From the NCBI GenBank assembly GCA_035473395.1, contig DATIOF010000185.1, positions 1-10,173 on the forward strand: 10,173 nucleotides of DNA, read 5' to 3'. Below are positions 1 through 6,499 of the stretch, piece after piece (the stretch's first letter is position 1; every line of letters starts with the position of its first letter). A program made the translations under genes and the position numbers. Source of the DNA: AC-32 sp035473395 (lineage in GTDB: Bacteria; Actinomycetota; Thermoleophilia; Gaiellales; Gaiellaceae). The notes under the pieces were generated by a model that was not told the origin of the DNA, did not search any database, and worked only from the letters and a program-made list of their open reading frames with translations.

Positions 1-90
1 CCCGCCGTCGAACGTCACGCTCTGCAGGGCGGAGTCGGACGCAGCCAGCCCGAGCGGCCCGATCGGAGTGTCGACGACGGTTTGCGCCAT
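1..90 (-). CDS. Methylated-DNA-protein cysteine methyltransferase-like protein, N-terminus only (partial)
   Basis: Thirty codons are visible, from an ATG at 90 running off the left edge, so the catalytic PCHR-type motif is not in the window. The protein begins MAQTVVDTPIGPLGLAASDS and continues with a V-x-F strand. The pattern TPIGPL-x-LAASD-x-x-L-x-x-V-x-F is characteristic of the N-terminal ribonuclease-like domain of Ogt/MGMT proteins, which move alkyl groups from O6-alkylguanine to an active-site cysteine. There is no Shine-Dalgarno before the ATG. A TACATT hexamer ends 6 nt upstream, so a leaderless mRNA is likely. The gene is divergent from tRNA-Thr. The family call rests on this short stretch alone. 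Confidence 0.6.
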   Translation of the reverse strand, partial: MAQTVVDTPIGPLGLAASDSALQSVTFDGG

Positions 91-96
91 CTCATG

Positions 97-102
97 AATG
101 TA
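97..102 (-). promoter_or_regulatory. Probable -10 box (TACATT) for the Ogt-like gene
   Basis: On the minus strand TACATT lies 6 nt before the ATG at 90. This spacing puts the transcription start at or next to the A of the start codon. No convincing -35 is seen. Confidence 0.4.
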
Positions 103-137
103 GAACGCAGGCCGGAGGCGCCGCGTGAGATCGCGCC

Positions 138-143
138 TACAAT
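138..143 (+). promoter_or_regulatory. Probable -10 box (TACAAT) for tRNA-Thr
   Basis: TACAAT matches the -10 consensus at 5 of 6 positions and ends 10 nt before the tRNA 5' end, giving a predicted leader of only a few nucleotides. No clear -35 is seen at a 16-18 bp spacing. Confidence 0.45.
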
Positions 144-153
144 GACCCGGCTT

Positions 154-226
154 GCCCTCTTAGCTCAGTTGGTAGAGCACCTCCATGGTAAGGAGGGGGT
201 CTCCGGTTCGAGTCCGGAAGAGGGCT
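154..226 (+). tRNA. tRNA-Thr (anticodon GGT)
   Basis: A full cloverleaf can be drawn. The acceptor arms GCCCTCT (154-160) and AGAGGGC (219-225) pair perfectly. The D-stem is GCTC/GAGC (163-166/175-178). The anticodon stem is CCTCC/GGAGG (180-184/192-196) with loop ATGGTAA, so positions 34-36 read GGT for threonine ACC/ACU codons. The variable region is GGGTC, and the T-arm TCCGG/CCGGA encloses TTCGAGT. The discriminator base is T226, and CCA is not encoded. The next gene starts 34 nt downstream with no terminator between. Confidence 0.97.
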
Positions 227-254
227 TGGAGGCGACCGGAGCAGCGAGTAGGGT
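226..254 (+). promoter_or_regulatory. Putative leaderless promoter of the epimerase-like gene, starting at the tRNA 3' end
   Basis: TTGGAG (226-231) and TAGGGT (249-254) are separated by exactly 17 bp, and the -10 box ends 6 nt before the GTG start at 261. The -35 begins on the tRNA discriminator base. Each box matches consensus at only 3 of 6 positions, but TANNNT is the usual actinobacterial -10 form. Confidence 0.4.
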
Positions 255-260
255 CGATGC

Positions 261-1745
261 GTGCTCCGAGCGGCCGGCGTCATCGTCCTCGCGATGCTCG
301 CGGGGGCGGCGCCTGCGAACGCCGGGCCGCCGGGCGTCACGATCTCCGCGAGTGCGACCTCGGGTGCGGCGCCACTCACGGTGACGTTCCAGGCGAGCGG
401 CGACGCCGCCTCGTACCACTGGGACCTCGGCAACGGCCAGACGGCGGACGGGCCGACGGCCGGCGCGACCTACGGCCCAGGCCTGTGGACCGTGACGGTG
501 ACCGCGACGGCCGGCGACGGCACGACTGCGCAGGCGAGCGTCACCGTGCGCTCGGTGGCGGTCACGCTGCTGCCGGCGGCCGAGGCCCGCTACGGGAAAC
601 CCGCTGCCTTTCGGGGCAGAGTCGAGCCGGCGCTCGCCGGTGAGCCGGTGTCGCTCTACGTGGGCGGGCTCGAGGTGGCCACGGCGCTCGCGGAGGCCGA
701 CGGCACCTTTCGGCTGCGTCTCCCTCACGCTCGGACGCCCGGGCCCTACGAGGCGCGGACGCCGGTTGCGGCTTCGGCGCCGGTCGCGCTCGGGCTCCAC
801 CCGGTGTTGCGGGCGAGGTTCGTCGGCGCACGGGCCGTAGGCGGACGACTGGCCCTCACCGTGCGTGCCCTGCCCGCCGCGGCGGGCACGATCTCGGTCC
901 GCCTTTACCGCGACGGCAAGCTCGTGCGCAAGACCCGTGTCGGCCCGGCAGCCAGGCTCGCCGTGGATACCGACCGCGTCGCCGGCTACCGCGCGATCGT
1001 TCGCGTCGAGCCCGCGAAGGGATGGCTGGGCGCGGTACGCATCGCACGCACCGAAGTCCTTTGCACCCGAGACGGGCCCGGCGACGGTCTCGTGTTCTAC
1101 GGCGGTGGCGGCTACCAGCCGCTGCTGAGCTTCGCGGCGCTCAACCAGCTGGTACTGGAGCAGCGGTGCGGCGCCGTGCGGCGGCTCGCGTCCGCGCTGC
1201 TCTCTCAAGCTGTCCATAGCGGCGACGCGGTCTACTGGGACTACAACTTCCCCTTCCAGGGCGGGCCGGTGCCCTGGACGTCGGGCTTCGCGCAGGCAGT
1301 TGGCGCCCAGGCGCTCGCTCGCGCCGGTGTCATGCTCCGCGACCCGGCGCTCACCGCCGCCGCGGCTGCCTCCTTCCGAGGGCTCCACCACGGCCTGCTG
1401 ATTCCGCTCGCGGGCGGGTCGTGGATCCGCGAATACGGGTTCACGGGCCAGGTGATCCTCAACGCCCAGCTGCAGTCGATCATCTCGCTCCAGTCCTACG
1501 CCGCGGTCGCCGACAGTGCTCCCGCGCGCAGCCTCGTGCGCGAGCTCGTCGTTGCGACCGTGAGACTCCTGCCCAGCTTCGACCTTGGCTGCTGGGCTCG
1601 CTATCAGCTCGGCGGAGGTGCCGCCAGCCTCCACTACCAGACCTACCACGTCGAGCTGCTCCGCCGGCTTGCCGCGACCCACCCGGAGCCGATCTGGCGA
1701 AGCACGTACCTGCGCTGGCGGCGCTGCCTGTCGCGCTCACCGTAG
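261..1745 (+). CDS. Secreted PKD-domain protein with D-glucuronyl C5-epimerase-like C-terminal domain
   Basis: The protein has 494 aa. GTG 261 is the first possible start after an in-frame stop at 249-251. Residues 1-21 form a signal peptide ending A-N-A, with a weak positive N-terminus. A PKD domain follows at about 25-97 with the WDLGNG signature at 54-59. Residues about 98-268 are two beta-rich Ig-like segments. Residues about 285-490 resemble the C-terminal domain of D-glucuronyl C5-epimerases: WTSGFAQA (339-346), SWIREY (387-392), VILNAQLQSIISLQSY (398-413), FDLGCWARYQL (440-450) and YHVELL (462-467), then W-R-S-x-Y near the end. In animals this enzyme converts glucuronate to iduronate in heparan chains, and its active-site tyrosines lie in the YxL and YH segments kept here. 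The bacterial substrate is unknown; an exported polysaccharide-modifying role is inference. The last 9 bp overlap the convergent carboxypeptidase gene. Confidence 0.8.
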   Translation: MLRAAGVIVLAMLAGAAPANAGPPGVTISASATSGAAPLTVTFQASGDAASYHWDLGNGQTADGPTAGATYGPGLWTVTVTATAGDGTTAQASVTVRSVAVTLLPAAEARYGKPAAFRGRVEPALAGEPVSLYVGGLEVATALAEADGTFRLRLPHARTPGPYEARTPVAASAPVALGLHPVLRARFVGARAVGGRLALTVRALPAAAGTISVRLYRDGKLVRKTRVGPAARLAVDTDRVAGYRAIVRVEPAKGWLGAVRIARTEVLCTRDGPGDGLVFYGGGGYQPLLSFAALNQLVLEQRCGAVRRLASALLSQAVHSGDAVYWDYNFPFQGGPVPWTSGFAQAVGAQALARAGVMLRDPALTAAAAASFRGLHHGLLIPLAGGSWIREYGFTGQVILNAQLQSIISLQSYAAVADSAPARSLVRELVVATVRLLPSFDLGCWARYQLGGGAASLHYQTYHVELLRRLAATHPEPIWRSTYLRWRRCLSRSP

Positions 1746-2696
1746 ACCCGGGACAGCCGGCACCCGGCGCCGCGGTTGACCGGTGATGCGGTCGACCATC
1801 GCCGCCGCCGCAGCGAGCCCCGCATCGATCTGGTCGCGGCCGGGCTGGCCGAGCACGACCCCGGTGATCGTCGTCCGCCTGCCGTGGATCCAGCGGATGG
1901 CCCGAAATGCAAAGCAGCCGCCGGCCGCGGCGGTCGAGCCGGTCTTGACGCCGACGAACCCTTCGCGCCCGAGCAGGGTGTTCGTGTTGTGCACCGTTCC
2001 GGCGACCGGCAGCGCCGCGCTCGGTGTGGCGACGATCCTCGCGAACACGGGCAGGCGCATGGCCCGATCGACGATGCGCACCTGGTCGGCCGCGGTCGAC
2101 ACCGTCGCCCCGTCGTAGCCGCTCGGGTCGGTGTACCGCGTGTGCGTCATTCCGAGCGACCGCGCGGTGGCGTTCATCCGGGCAACGAACTGCGCCGCCG
2201 AGCCACTGTCCCAGCGCGCCAGCACGGCCGCGATGTTGTTCGCCGAGGGCAGCAGCAGTGCCTGCAGCGCTTGTCGTTCGGTCAATTGCTCACCGGCGGC
2301 CACCGGGACAAGCGACTCGTGCTGTCCGCCTCGGCGGTCGGTGTCGACGACATCGTCGTCGGTAATCGTGATCGTCGGGCCGTCCTCGCCGAACTGCAGC
2401 GGGTGGTCGCGGAGCACGAGATAGGCGGTCATCACCTTCGCGACGCTGGCGATCGGAGCCACGTGCTGGTTCGGGCCGGTCCGGACCTGCGACTCTCCCG
2501 CCTGGACGAAAGCAGCTTGGCCGTAGGCAGGCCACACGCTGCTGTGCAGCGCTTCCACGGGTGAAGCGGCCGTCGAGGACGAGGACGCCAGCAACCGTTG
2601 GCCGAGAGCGGCGATCGCCGCGATGGCCGCCAGGAGGCCGGCAACCCGGATCCAGCGAATCCGAACGCCGTGGCTCGTCGTTCGTACGTAGCTCAT
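1737..2696 (-). CDS. D-alanyl-D-alanine carboxypeptidase (peptidase S11, penicillin-binding protein)
   Basis: The product has 319 aa from ATG 2696. A TTG four codons upstream (2708) is the alternative start. Residues about 15-37 are a hydrophobic N-terminal anchor or uncleaved signal. The three penicillin-binding motifs are all present: S-V-A-K (84-87, catalytic Ser and Lys), S-A-N (151-153) and K-T-G (251-253). This family removes the terminal D-Ala from peptidoglycan stem peptides outside the membrane. The protein is shorter than E. coli PBP5 and seems to lack the extra C-terminal beta domain. The start was chosen because TTGAAT lies 6 nt upstream, as for the leaderless genes nearby; GGAGGG directly abuts the ATG, too close for a normal Shine-Dalgarno. 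The gene is divergent from the response regulator, and its 3' end overlaps the epimerase-like gene. Confidence 0.92.
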   Translation of the reverse strand: MSYVRTTSHGVRIRWIRVAGLLAAIAAIAALGQRLLASSSSTAASPVEALHSSVWPAYGQAAFVQAGESQVRTGPNQHVAPIASVAKVMTAYLVLRDHPLQFGEDGPTITITDDDVVDTDRRGGQHESLVPVAAGEQLTERQALQALLLPSANNIAAVLARWDSGSAAQFVARMNATARSLGMTHTRYTDPSGYDGATVSTAADQVRIVDRAMRLPVFARIVATPSAALPVAGTVHNTNTLLGREGFVGVKTGSTAAAGGCFAFRAIRWIHGRRTTITGVVLGQPGRDQIDAGLAAAAAMVDRITGQPRRRVPAVPGLR

Positions 2697-2702
2697 CCCT
2701 CC

Positions 2703-2708
2703 ATTCAA
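2703..2708 (-). promoter_or_regulatory. Possible -10 box (TTGAAT) for the carboxypeptidase gene
   Basis: TTGAAT matches the -10 consensus at 4 of 6 positions and ends 6 nt before ATG 2696. It overlaps the alternative TTG start, so one reading excludes the other. There is no clear -35. Confidence 0.3.
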
Positions 2709-2770
2709 GGCAGCGTGGTGTTGCAGGCACGTAAGGGGTTTTCGATATGCCGACGAGATGCGCCAGCTCG

Positions 2771-2776
2771 TAGCAT
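2771..2776 (+). promoter_or_regulatory. Probable -10 box (TAGCAT) for the two-component operon
   Basis: TAGCAT fits TANNNT and ends 6 nt before ATG 2783. There is no Shine-Dalgarno in the same stretch, so the message is probably leaderless. The box sits in the 86-bp divergent region shared with the carboxypeptidase gene. Confidence 0.45.
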
Positions 2777-2782
2777 CCGTGC

Positions 2783-3463
2783 ATGCGGGTCTTGATCGTC
2801 GAGGACGAGCCCTACATGGCAGAAGCCATCCGCGCTGGCCTACGCCTCGAAGCGATCGCGGCAGACATCGCAGGTGACGGCGACAGCGCGCTCGAACTGC
2901 TGCACCTGAACGCCTATGACATCGCCGTCCTCGACCGGGACATTCCCGGACCCTCGGGCGACGAGATCGCCGAGCGCATCGTCGCCTCCGGCAGCGGCCT
3001 GCCGATTCTGATGCTCACCGCCGCCGACCGGCTCGACGACAAGGCCACCGGGTTCGAGCTCGGAGCCGACGACTACCTCACGAAGCCGTTCGAGCTGAGG
3101 GAGCTCGTACTCCGTCTCAGGGCGCTCGACCGCAGGCGCGCTCACAACCGGCCACCCGTCCGCGAGATCGCGGGTCTGCGGCTGGATCCGTTCCGCCGAG
3201 AGGTCTACCGCGACGGCCGCTACGTCGCGCTGACCCGGAAACAGTTCGCCGTACTGGAGGTCCTCGTCGCCTCGGAGGGCGGTGTCGTCAGCGCCGAAGA
3301 GCTACTGGAACGGGCATGGGACGAGAACGCAGACCCGTTCACGAACGCCGTGCGCATCACGGTCTCGGGACTGCGCAAACGCCTCGGCGAGCCCTGGGTC
3401 ATCGCCACCGTGGCCGGAGCCGGATACCGCATCGACGCCCAACCAGAGGAACAGCGTGCCTAG
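2783..3463 (+). CDS. OmpR/PhoB-family response regulator
   Basis: The protein has 226 aa. The receiver domain (1-115) carries the acidic pair E7-D8, the phosphoacceptor D51 in VLDRDIPGPSGDE, the switch T79 and the conserved K101 in KPF. A winged-helix DNA-binding domain follows at about 125-220, with LTRKQFAVLEVLV at its start, the recognition helix NAVRITVSGLRKRLG (188-202) and the terminal hairpin TVAGAGYRI. The LDRDIPG form of the phosphorylation site is typical of an actinobacterial CutR-like group. The ATG is chosen because TAGCAT lies 6 nt upstream and no Shine-Dalgarno is present. The gene ends inside the start of its histidine kinase, so the two are co-translated. The target genes are unknown; the divergent carboxypeptidase is an obvious candidate. 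Confidence 0.95.
   Translation: MRVLIVEDEPYMAEAIRAGLRLEAIAADIAGDGDSALELLHLNAYDIAVLDRDIPGPSGDEIAERIVASGSGLPILMLTAADRLDDKATGFELGADDYLTKPFELRELVLRLRALDRRRAHNRPPVREIAGLRLDPFRREVYRDGRYVALTRKQFAVLEVLVASEGGVVSAEELLERAWDENADPFTNAVRITVSGLRKRLGEPWVIATVAGAGYRIDAQPEEQRA
3445..3450 (+). promoter_or_regulatory. Ribosome binding site (AGAGGA) that sets the kinase start
   Basis: AGAGGA lies inside the last codons of the response regulator, 5 nt before GTG 3456. The ATG at 3474, six codons further on, has only GGGA directly against it. This favours the GTG and an 8-nt overlap with the regulator. Confidence 0.6.
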
Positions 3464-4577
3464 AGCCCCGGGAATGAGCGTTCGCCTCAAGCTCACACTC
3501 AGCTACGCCGGCTTCCTCATGGTCGCGGGTGTCTTGATGCTCGGGGCGGTGTGGGCCGTCGTTCTGCGCTACATACCTGACGGGACGCTCTACCACATGC
3601 ATCCCTCCTGGTCGTTCCTCTTCGACCGCTCCGATCCACTGCATGGCTTCGGCTCGATCGCCGCCATCGTGCTCGTGTTCTTGCTGGTGTTCGGTCTACT
3701 GGGAGGCTGGCTGCTCGCCGGCCGCATGCTCGCTCCGCTGGGCCGCGTCACCGACGCCACGCGCATGGCCGCGGCCGGATCGCTCTCGCACCGAATCCAG
3801 CTCGAAGGCCGCAACGACGAGTACCGCGAGCTCGCGGACGCCTTCGACACCATGCTTGCGCGCCTGGAAGCGCACATCGCCGAACAGCAGCGATTCGCGG
3901 CCAACGCGTCCCACGAGCTGCGGACCCCGCTGGCGATCACGCAGACGCTGCTCGAGGTCGCCCGCAACGATCCGAACGGCGACACGGGCGAGCTCGTCGC
4001 CCGTCTCCACGCCGTCAACAACCGAGCGATCGACCTCACCGAAGCGCTGCTCCTGCTCAGCCGCGCCGACCAGCGGTCCTTCACGCGCGAGCCCGTAGAC
4101 CTGTCCCTCATCGCGGAAGAGGCCGCGGAGACGCTCCTCCCCCTGGCAGAAGAACGCCGTCTCGCGATCGAGAGCTCCGGCGACGCAACGCCGACCGTTG
4201 GCTCACACGCGCTCCTGTTGCAATTGAGCACGAACCTCGTGCACAACGCGATCGTCCACAACCTGCCTGAACAGGGCAGCGTCTGGGTGACCACCAGCGT
4301 TCACCCCAAGAGTGCGGTGCTTACCGTCGAGAACACCGGCCAGAAGCTCAGCCCACAGTTCGTCGCCAAACTTGCCGAGCCGTTCCTTCGCGGCACCGAA
4401 CGCATACGCAGGGACCACGCAGGCGTCGGCCTCGGGCTGGCGATCGTCAAGAGCATCACCCAGGCGCATGACGGAACCCTTACCCTCACCCCCCGCTCCG
4501 CCGGCGGGCTCTGCGTCACCGTGCAACTACCCGCCGCGCCGGCAACCGGCGTGGCTGCTGAGCGGGGTTCCATGTAG
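3456..4577 (+). CDS. Membrane sensor histidine kinase
   Basis: The product has 373 aa from GTG 3456. Two transmembrane helices (about 13-37 and 66-88) flank a very short extracytoplasmic loop of about 28 residues that contains H47, H49, W52 and H63. This loop is too small for a separate sensor fold, so sensing may occur in or next to the membrane. A HAMP linker spans about 85-140. The phosphoacceptor is H153 in SHELRTPLA. The ATPase domain has an N-box (NLVHNAIVHN, 260-269), G1 V-E-N-T-G (291-295, with N replacing the usual D of DxGxG), an F-box region (EPFLRG, 308-313) and G2 GVGLGLAIVKS (323-333). The kinase phosphorylates the adjacent regulator. It overlaps that gene by GTGCCTAG, a translational-coupling arrangement. 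Confidence 0.94.
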   Translation: MPRAPGMSVRLKLTLSYAGFLMVAGVLMLGAVWAVVLRYIPDGTLYHMHPSWSFLFDRSDPLHGFGSIAAIVLVFLLVFGLLGGWLLAGRMLAPLGRVTDATRMAAAGSLSHRIQLEGRNDEYRELADAFDTMLARLEAHIAEQQRFAANASHELRTPLAITQTLLEVARNDPNGDTGELVARLHAVNNRAIDLTEALLLLSRADQRSFTREPVDLSLIAEEAAETLLPLAEERRLAIESSGDATPTVGSHALLLQLSTNLVHNAIVHNLPEQGSVWVTTSVHPKSAVLTVENTGQKLSPQFVAKLAEPFLRGTERIRRDHAGVGLGLAIVKSITQAHDGTLTLTPRSAGGLCVTVQLPAAPATGVAAERGSM

Positions 4578-4640
4578 CCCGTTCGCCTTGTAGGGTGGGC
4601 GATCGAGGCATCACTAGGGGAGTCGATCAAGGAGGATTTG

Positions 4641-5588
4641 ATGAAGCGCTTCATGCGGCCGCGGCGCGCGCTGTGGCTTGGGGTCGGGCTCGTAGCGGCA
4701 CTTGCGTCAGTCGCTGCGGTGGCCATCGCGGCGCAGCAACCCGCGGACCTGACGTTCACGCCGCAGAGCGAGCGGCAGATGCAGAACATCGACGTCGGTC
4801 GCGCGTGGGCCAAGAACTACTACGGCGCTCCGGGCGCAGCGACGGGAACCGGCGGAGCGTGGGACGCGGCGCTGAACCAGACCAGCAACTACGCGAACGA
4901 GGCGCGTTCGGTCGCGGCGAAGGGCGAGGGCTGGCTGAAGAAGAACCGCAAGGTCGCCAACCGGGCGATCGTGCTCGACGTCGACGACACGACGCTGACC
5001 ACCTGGAACTACGAGCTCTACAGCAACTGGGACTTCAACGCGAGCACGAATGCCCAGTTCGTCGGGCTGACGGGCGCCACGTTCACCGGGAACGCGTTCC
5101 CCGCGACGCCGGGGATGGTCGATCTCGTCAATCAGGCCAAGGGCTATGGCTACGCGATCTTCTTCCTGACCGGCCGCGGCGACTCGCAGCACGCCGTGAC
5201 GATCGCCAACCTGATCAACGACACGGCGGCCGGGTTCTCGAACATCGACAACGTGACGATCTCGGGGAAGACGATCCCGGAGGTCGACGCCAACTACCAG
5301 GCGCCGACGCCGATCAACACCGGCCACGGCGGCTTCACGGACGGCCTGTTCACCAAGCCGCCGGTCGGCTCGTACCCGGCCTACCTGAACCAGCCGCAGT
5401 TCTGCGGGCCGAACATCACGGCCGGCACGTCCTGCCCGACCATCCAGTACAAGTCGGGCACGCGGGCCTACATCGAGTCGCAGGGCTACCACATCGTCGC
5501 CAACTTCGGCGACCAGTTCAGCGATCTCCTGAACGGCTTCGCGGACAAGACGTTCAAGATGCCGAACCCGAACTACTACCTCCCGTAG
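4641..5588 (+). CDS. Exported HAD-superfamily class IIIB acid phosphatase
   Basis: The protein has 315 aa. ATG 4641 is preceded by a strong AAGGAGG (4629-4635) with 5-nt spacing, better than the TTG one codon upstream. The N-terminus is M-K-R then R-P-R-R, with a hydrophobic segment at 11-31 ending near A-I-A-A, so it is a signal peptide or anchor. All HAD motifs are present: LDVDDTTL with nucleophile D113 and acid D115; T177 in FFLTGRG; K271 in the YKSGTR stretch; and G-D-x-x-x-D (290-295). The arrangement matches class B/C-type bacterial acid phosphatases and plant vegetative storage proteins. It should hydrolyse phosphomonoesters outside the membrane. C255 and C265 may form a disulfide. 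The gene lies 63 nt after the histidine kinase and has its own leader, so it may or may not be part of that operon. It ends in a strong hairpin. Confidence 0.9.
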   Translation: MKRFMRPRRALWLGVGLVAALASVAAVAIAAQQPADLTFTPQSERQMQNIDVGRAWAKNYYGAPGAATGTGGAWDAALNQTSNYANEARSVAAKGEGWLKKNRKVANRAIVLDVDDTTLTTWNYELYSNWDFNASTNAQFVGLTGATFTGNAFPATPGMVDLVNQAKGYGYAIFFLTGRGDSQHAVTIANLINDTAAGFSNIDNVTISGKTIPEVDANYQAPTPINTGHGGFTDGLFTKPPVGSYPAYLNQPQFCGPNITAGTSCPTIQYKSGTRAYIESQGYHIVANFGDQFSDLLNGFADKTFKMPNPNYYLP

Positions 5589-5602
5589 CCGAGGAGTAGA
5601 TC

Positions 5603-5651
5603 GAAGCGCCGCCGCTCCCCCTCGCGACACCGAGGGGGAGCGGCGCGCTTC
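5603..5651. terminator. Bidirectional intrinsic-type terminator between convergent genes
   Basis: GCCGCTCCCCCTCG (5611-5624) pairs perfectly with 5631-5644 around a CGACAC loop. Pairing continues outward past one bulged C (5609) to G5603-C5651, giving about 22 base pairs in all. The outer arm ends CGCTTC on the plus strand and GAAGCG on the minus, so there is only a short T-run, as is common in high-GC actinobacteria. It sits 14 nt after the phosphatase stop and overlaps the first two bases of the convergent SRPBCC stop codon. Confidence 0.85.
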
Positions 5652-6078
5652 AAGCCGCGAGCTTCTTCAGTACCGCGTCGACCCGCGCGAAGCCGCTCTT
5701 CGCCCCTTCCTCGACGCCGTACTGCATCGTCGTGTCGCGCTCTTCGGTCGTCTCGAAGCGCATCGTCTGCGTCAGCTTCGTCTGCTCGCCTAGCTCCTCG
5801 AACTCCAGCGTCTGCAGGTGGTTCTGGAACGTCTGCACGAGGCGTTCGGGCGGCGTGACCTCGCGGAACTCGCCCTCGACGACGCCGTGCGCGGTGCGGA
5901 AGCGGTAGGCGCCGCCCGGCCGGACGTCCATCGCTTCGACGACCGTGCCGTCGCCCCACCACTCGGGGATCAGCTGCGGATTAGTCCAGACGGAGAAGAC
6001 GTGCTCGCGCGGTGCGTCGAAGACCCGCTCCACGCGGATCTCGAGCTCGTTCGGGGTGCTGACGGCCGTGTCGTTCAG
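5650..6078 (-). CDS. AHSA1-family SRPBCC-domain protein
   Basis: The full-length reading has 142 aa. RVFDAPREHVFSVWTNPQLIPEWWG is the standard opening of the AHSA1 (activator of Hsp90 ATPase homologue 1-like) family. PGGAYRF, VEGEFREVTPPERLVQTF, the TLTQT-like strand, and the C-terminal helix GAKSGFARVDAVLKKLAA complete the helix-grip fold. Such proteins bind hydrophobic ligands; no specific ligand can be assigned. Start choice: the first canonical start is GTG 6033, but it cuts off the first beta-strand, NELEIRVER, which is encoded just upstream in the same open frame. No ATG, GTG or TTG lies between 6033 and the in-frame stop at 6085-6087. CTG 6078 is the best candidate; it follows the DUF1801 stop by one base, with GGTGAG 5 nt upstream. 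A pipeline would report 5650-6033. It is the third gene of the ArsR operon. Confidence 0.85.
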   Translation of the reverse strand: MNDTAVSTPNELEIRVERVFDAPREHVFSVWTNPQLIPEWWGDGTVVEAMDVRPGGAYRFRTAHGVVEGEFREVTPPERLVQTFQNHLQTLEFEELGEQTKLTQTMRFETTEERDTTMQYGVEEGAKSGFARVDAVLKKLAA

Positions 6079-6079
6079 C

Positions 6080-6499
6080 TCAGCTCACCGCCTGCGTGAC
6101 GAGCTTCGCGATCTTGGTCTCGTCGGCCTTGGTCAGCTTCGTCAGGGCGTACGCGATCGGCCACATCGAGCCGTCGTCGAGCTTCGCGGTGTCGTTGAAG
6201 CCGAGCATCGCGTAGCGCTCCTTGAACTTCCCGGCGTCGCGAAAGAACACGACGACCTTGCCGTCCTTGTTCGCGTAGGCGGGCATGCCGTACCACGTCT
6301 TCGGCGTGAGGTCCGGCGCGCTCTTCTTGACGATCGCGTGGATTCGCTTGCCGAGGGCGCGATCGGCCGGCGACATTGACGCCAGCGCCGAGAGCACCGC
6401 TTCTTCTCCGTCGGCCTTGCTCTTCAGCTCCTTGGCCCGCGCTCGCATCGCGGCCTTTTCCTCGGCGCTGAATCCTCCCTGCTTCTTGGTCGGGCTCAT
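6080..6499 (-). CDS. DUF1801 / YdhG-like protein
   Basis: The product has 139 aa from ATG 6499, set by AAGGAG (6504-6509) at 4-nt spacing and by the ATGA overlap with the upstream regulator stop. The N-terminal 30 residues are charged and helical (FSAEEKAAMRARAKELKSKADG). The YdhG/DUF1801 fold follows: helix 32-60, then the signature WYGMPAYA (69-76), the strand KVVVFFRDAG (81-90), a YAMLGF turn and LDDGSMWPIAYAL (107-119). Members are often labelled iron chaperone by distant similarity to a Bacillus protein, but no metal-binding cluster is visible here, so I leave the function open. The neighbours suggest it is controlled by the ArsR protein together with the SRPBCC gene. Confidence 0.87.
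   Translation of the reverse strand: MSPTKKQGGFSAEEKAAMRARAKELKSKADGEEAVLSALASMSPADRALGKRIHAIVKKSAPDLTPKTWYGMPAYANKDGKVVVFFRDAGKFKERYAMLGFNDTAKLDDGSMWPIAYALTKLTKADETKIAKLVTQAVS

Noticed and set aside
154..226. tRNA-Thr as an integration (att) site
   Set aside because: There is no integrase and no duplicate of the tRNA 3' end in the window, and both flanks look like native genes.
257..259. ATG just before the epimerase GTG
   Set aside because: It is out of frame with the signal peptide and PKD domain.
165..1682. Long minus-strand open frame (505 codons) opposite the epimerase-like gene
   Set aside because: Its composition is Arg/Gly/Ala-rich with no recognisable domain. It crosses the tRNA on the opposite strand and is a GC-driven shadow of the plus-strand gene.
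4601..4628. GATCGA ... TCGATC inverted arms before the phosphatase ribosome site
   Set aside because: The arms are only 6 bp with a 16-nt spacer and no extension; this is expected by chance and not convincing as an operator or riboswitch.
4595..5599. Plus-strand frame of 334 codons overlapping the phosphatase
   Set aside because: It is offset from a gene with a strong Shine-Dalgarno and all HAD motifs, and its translation is charged low-complexity sequence.
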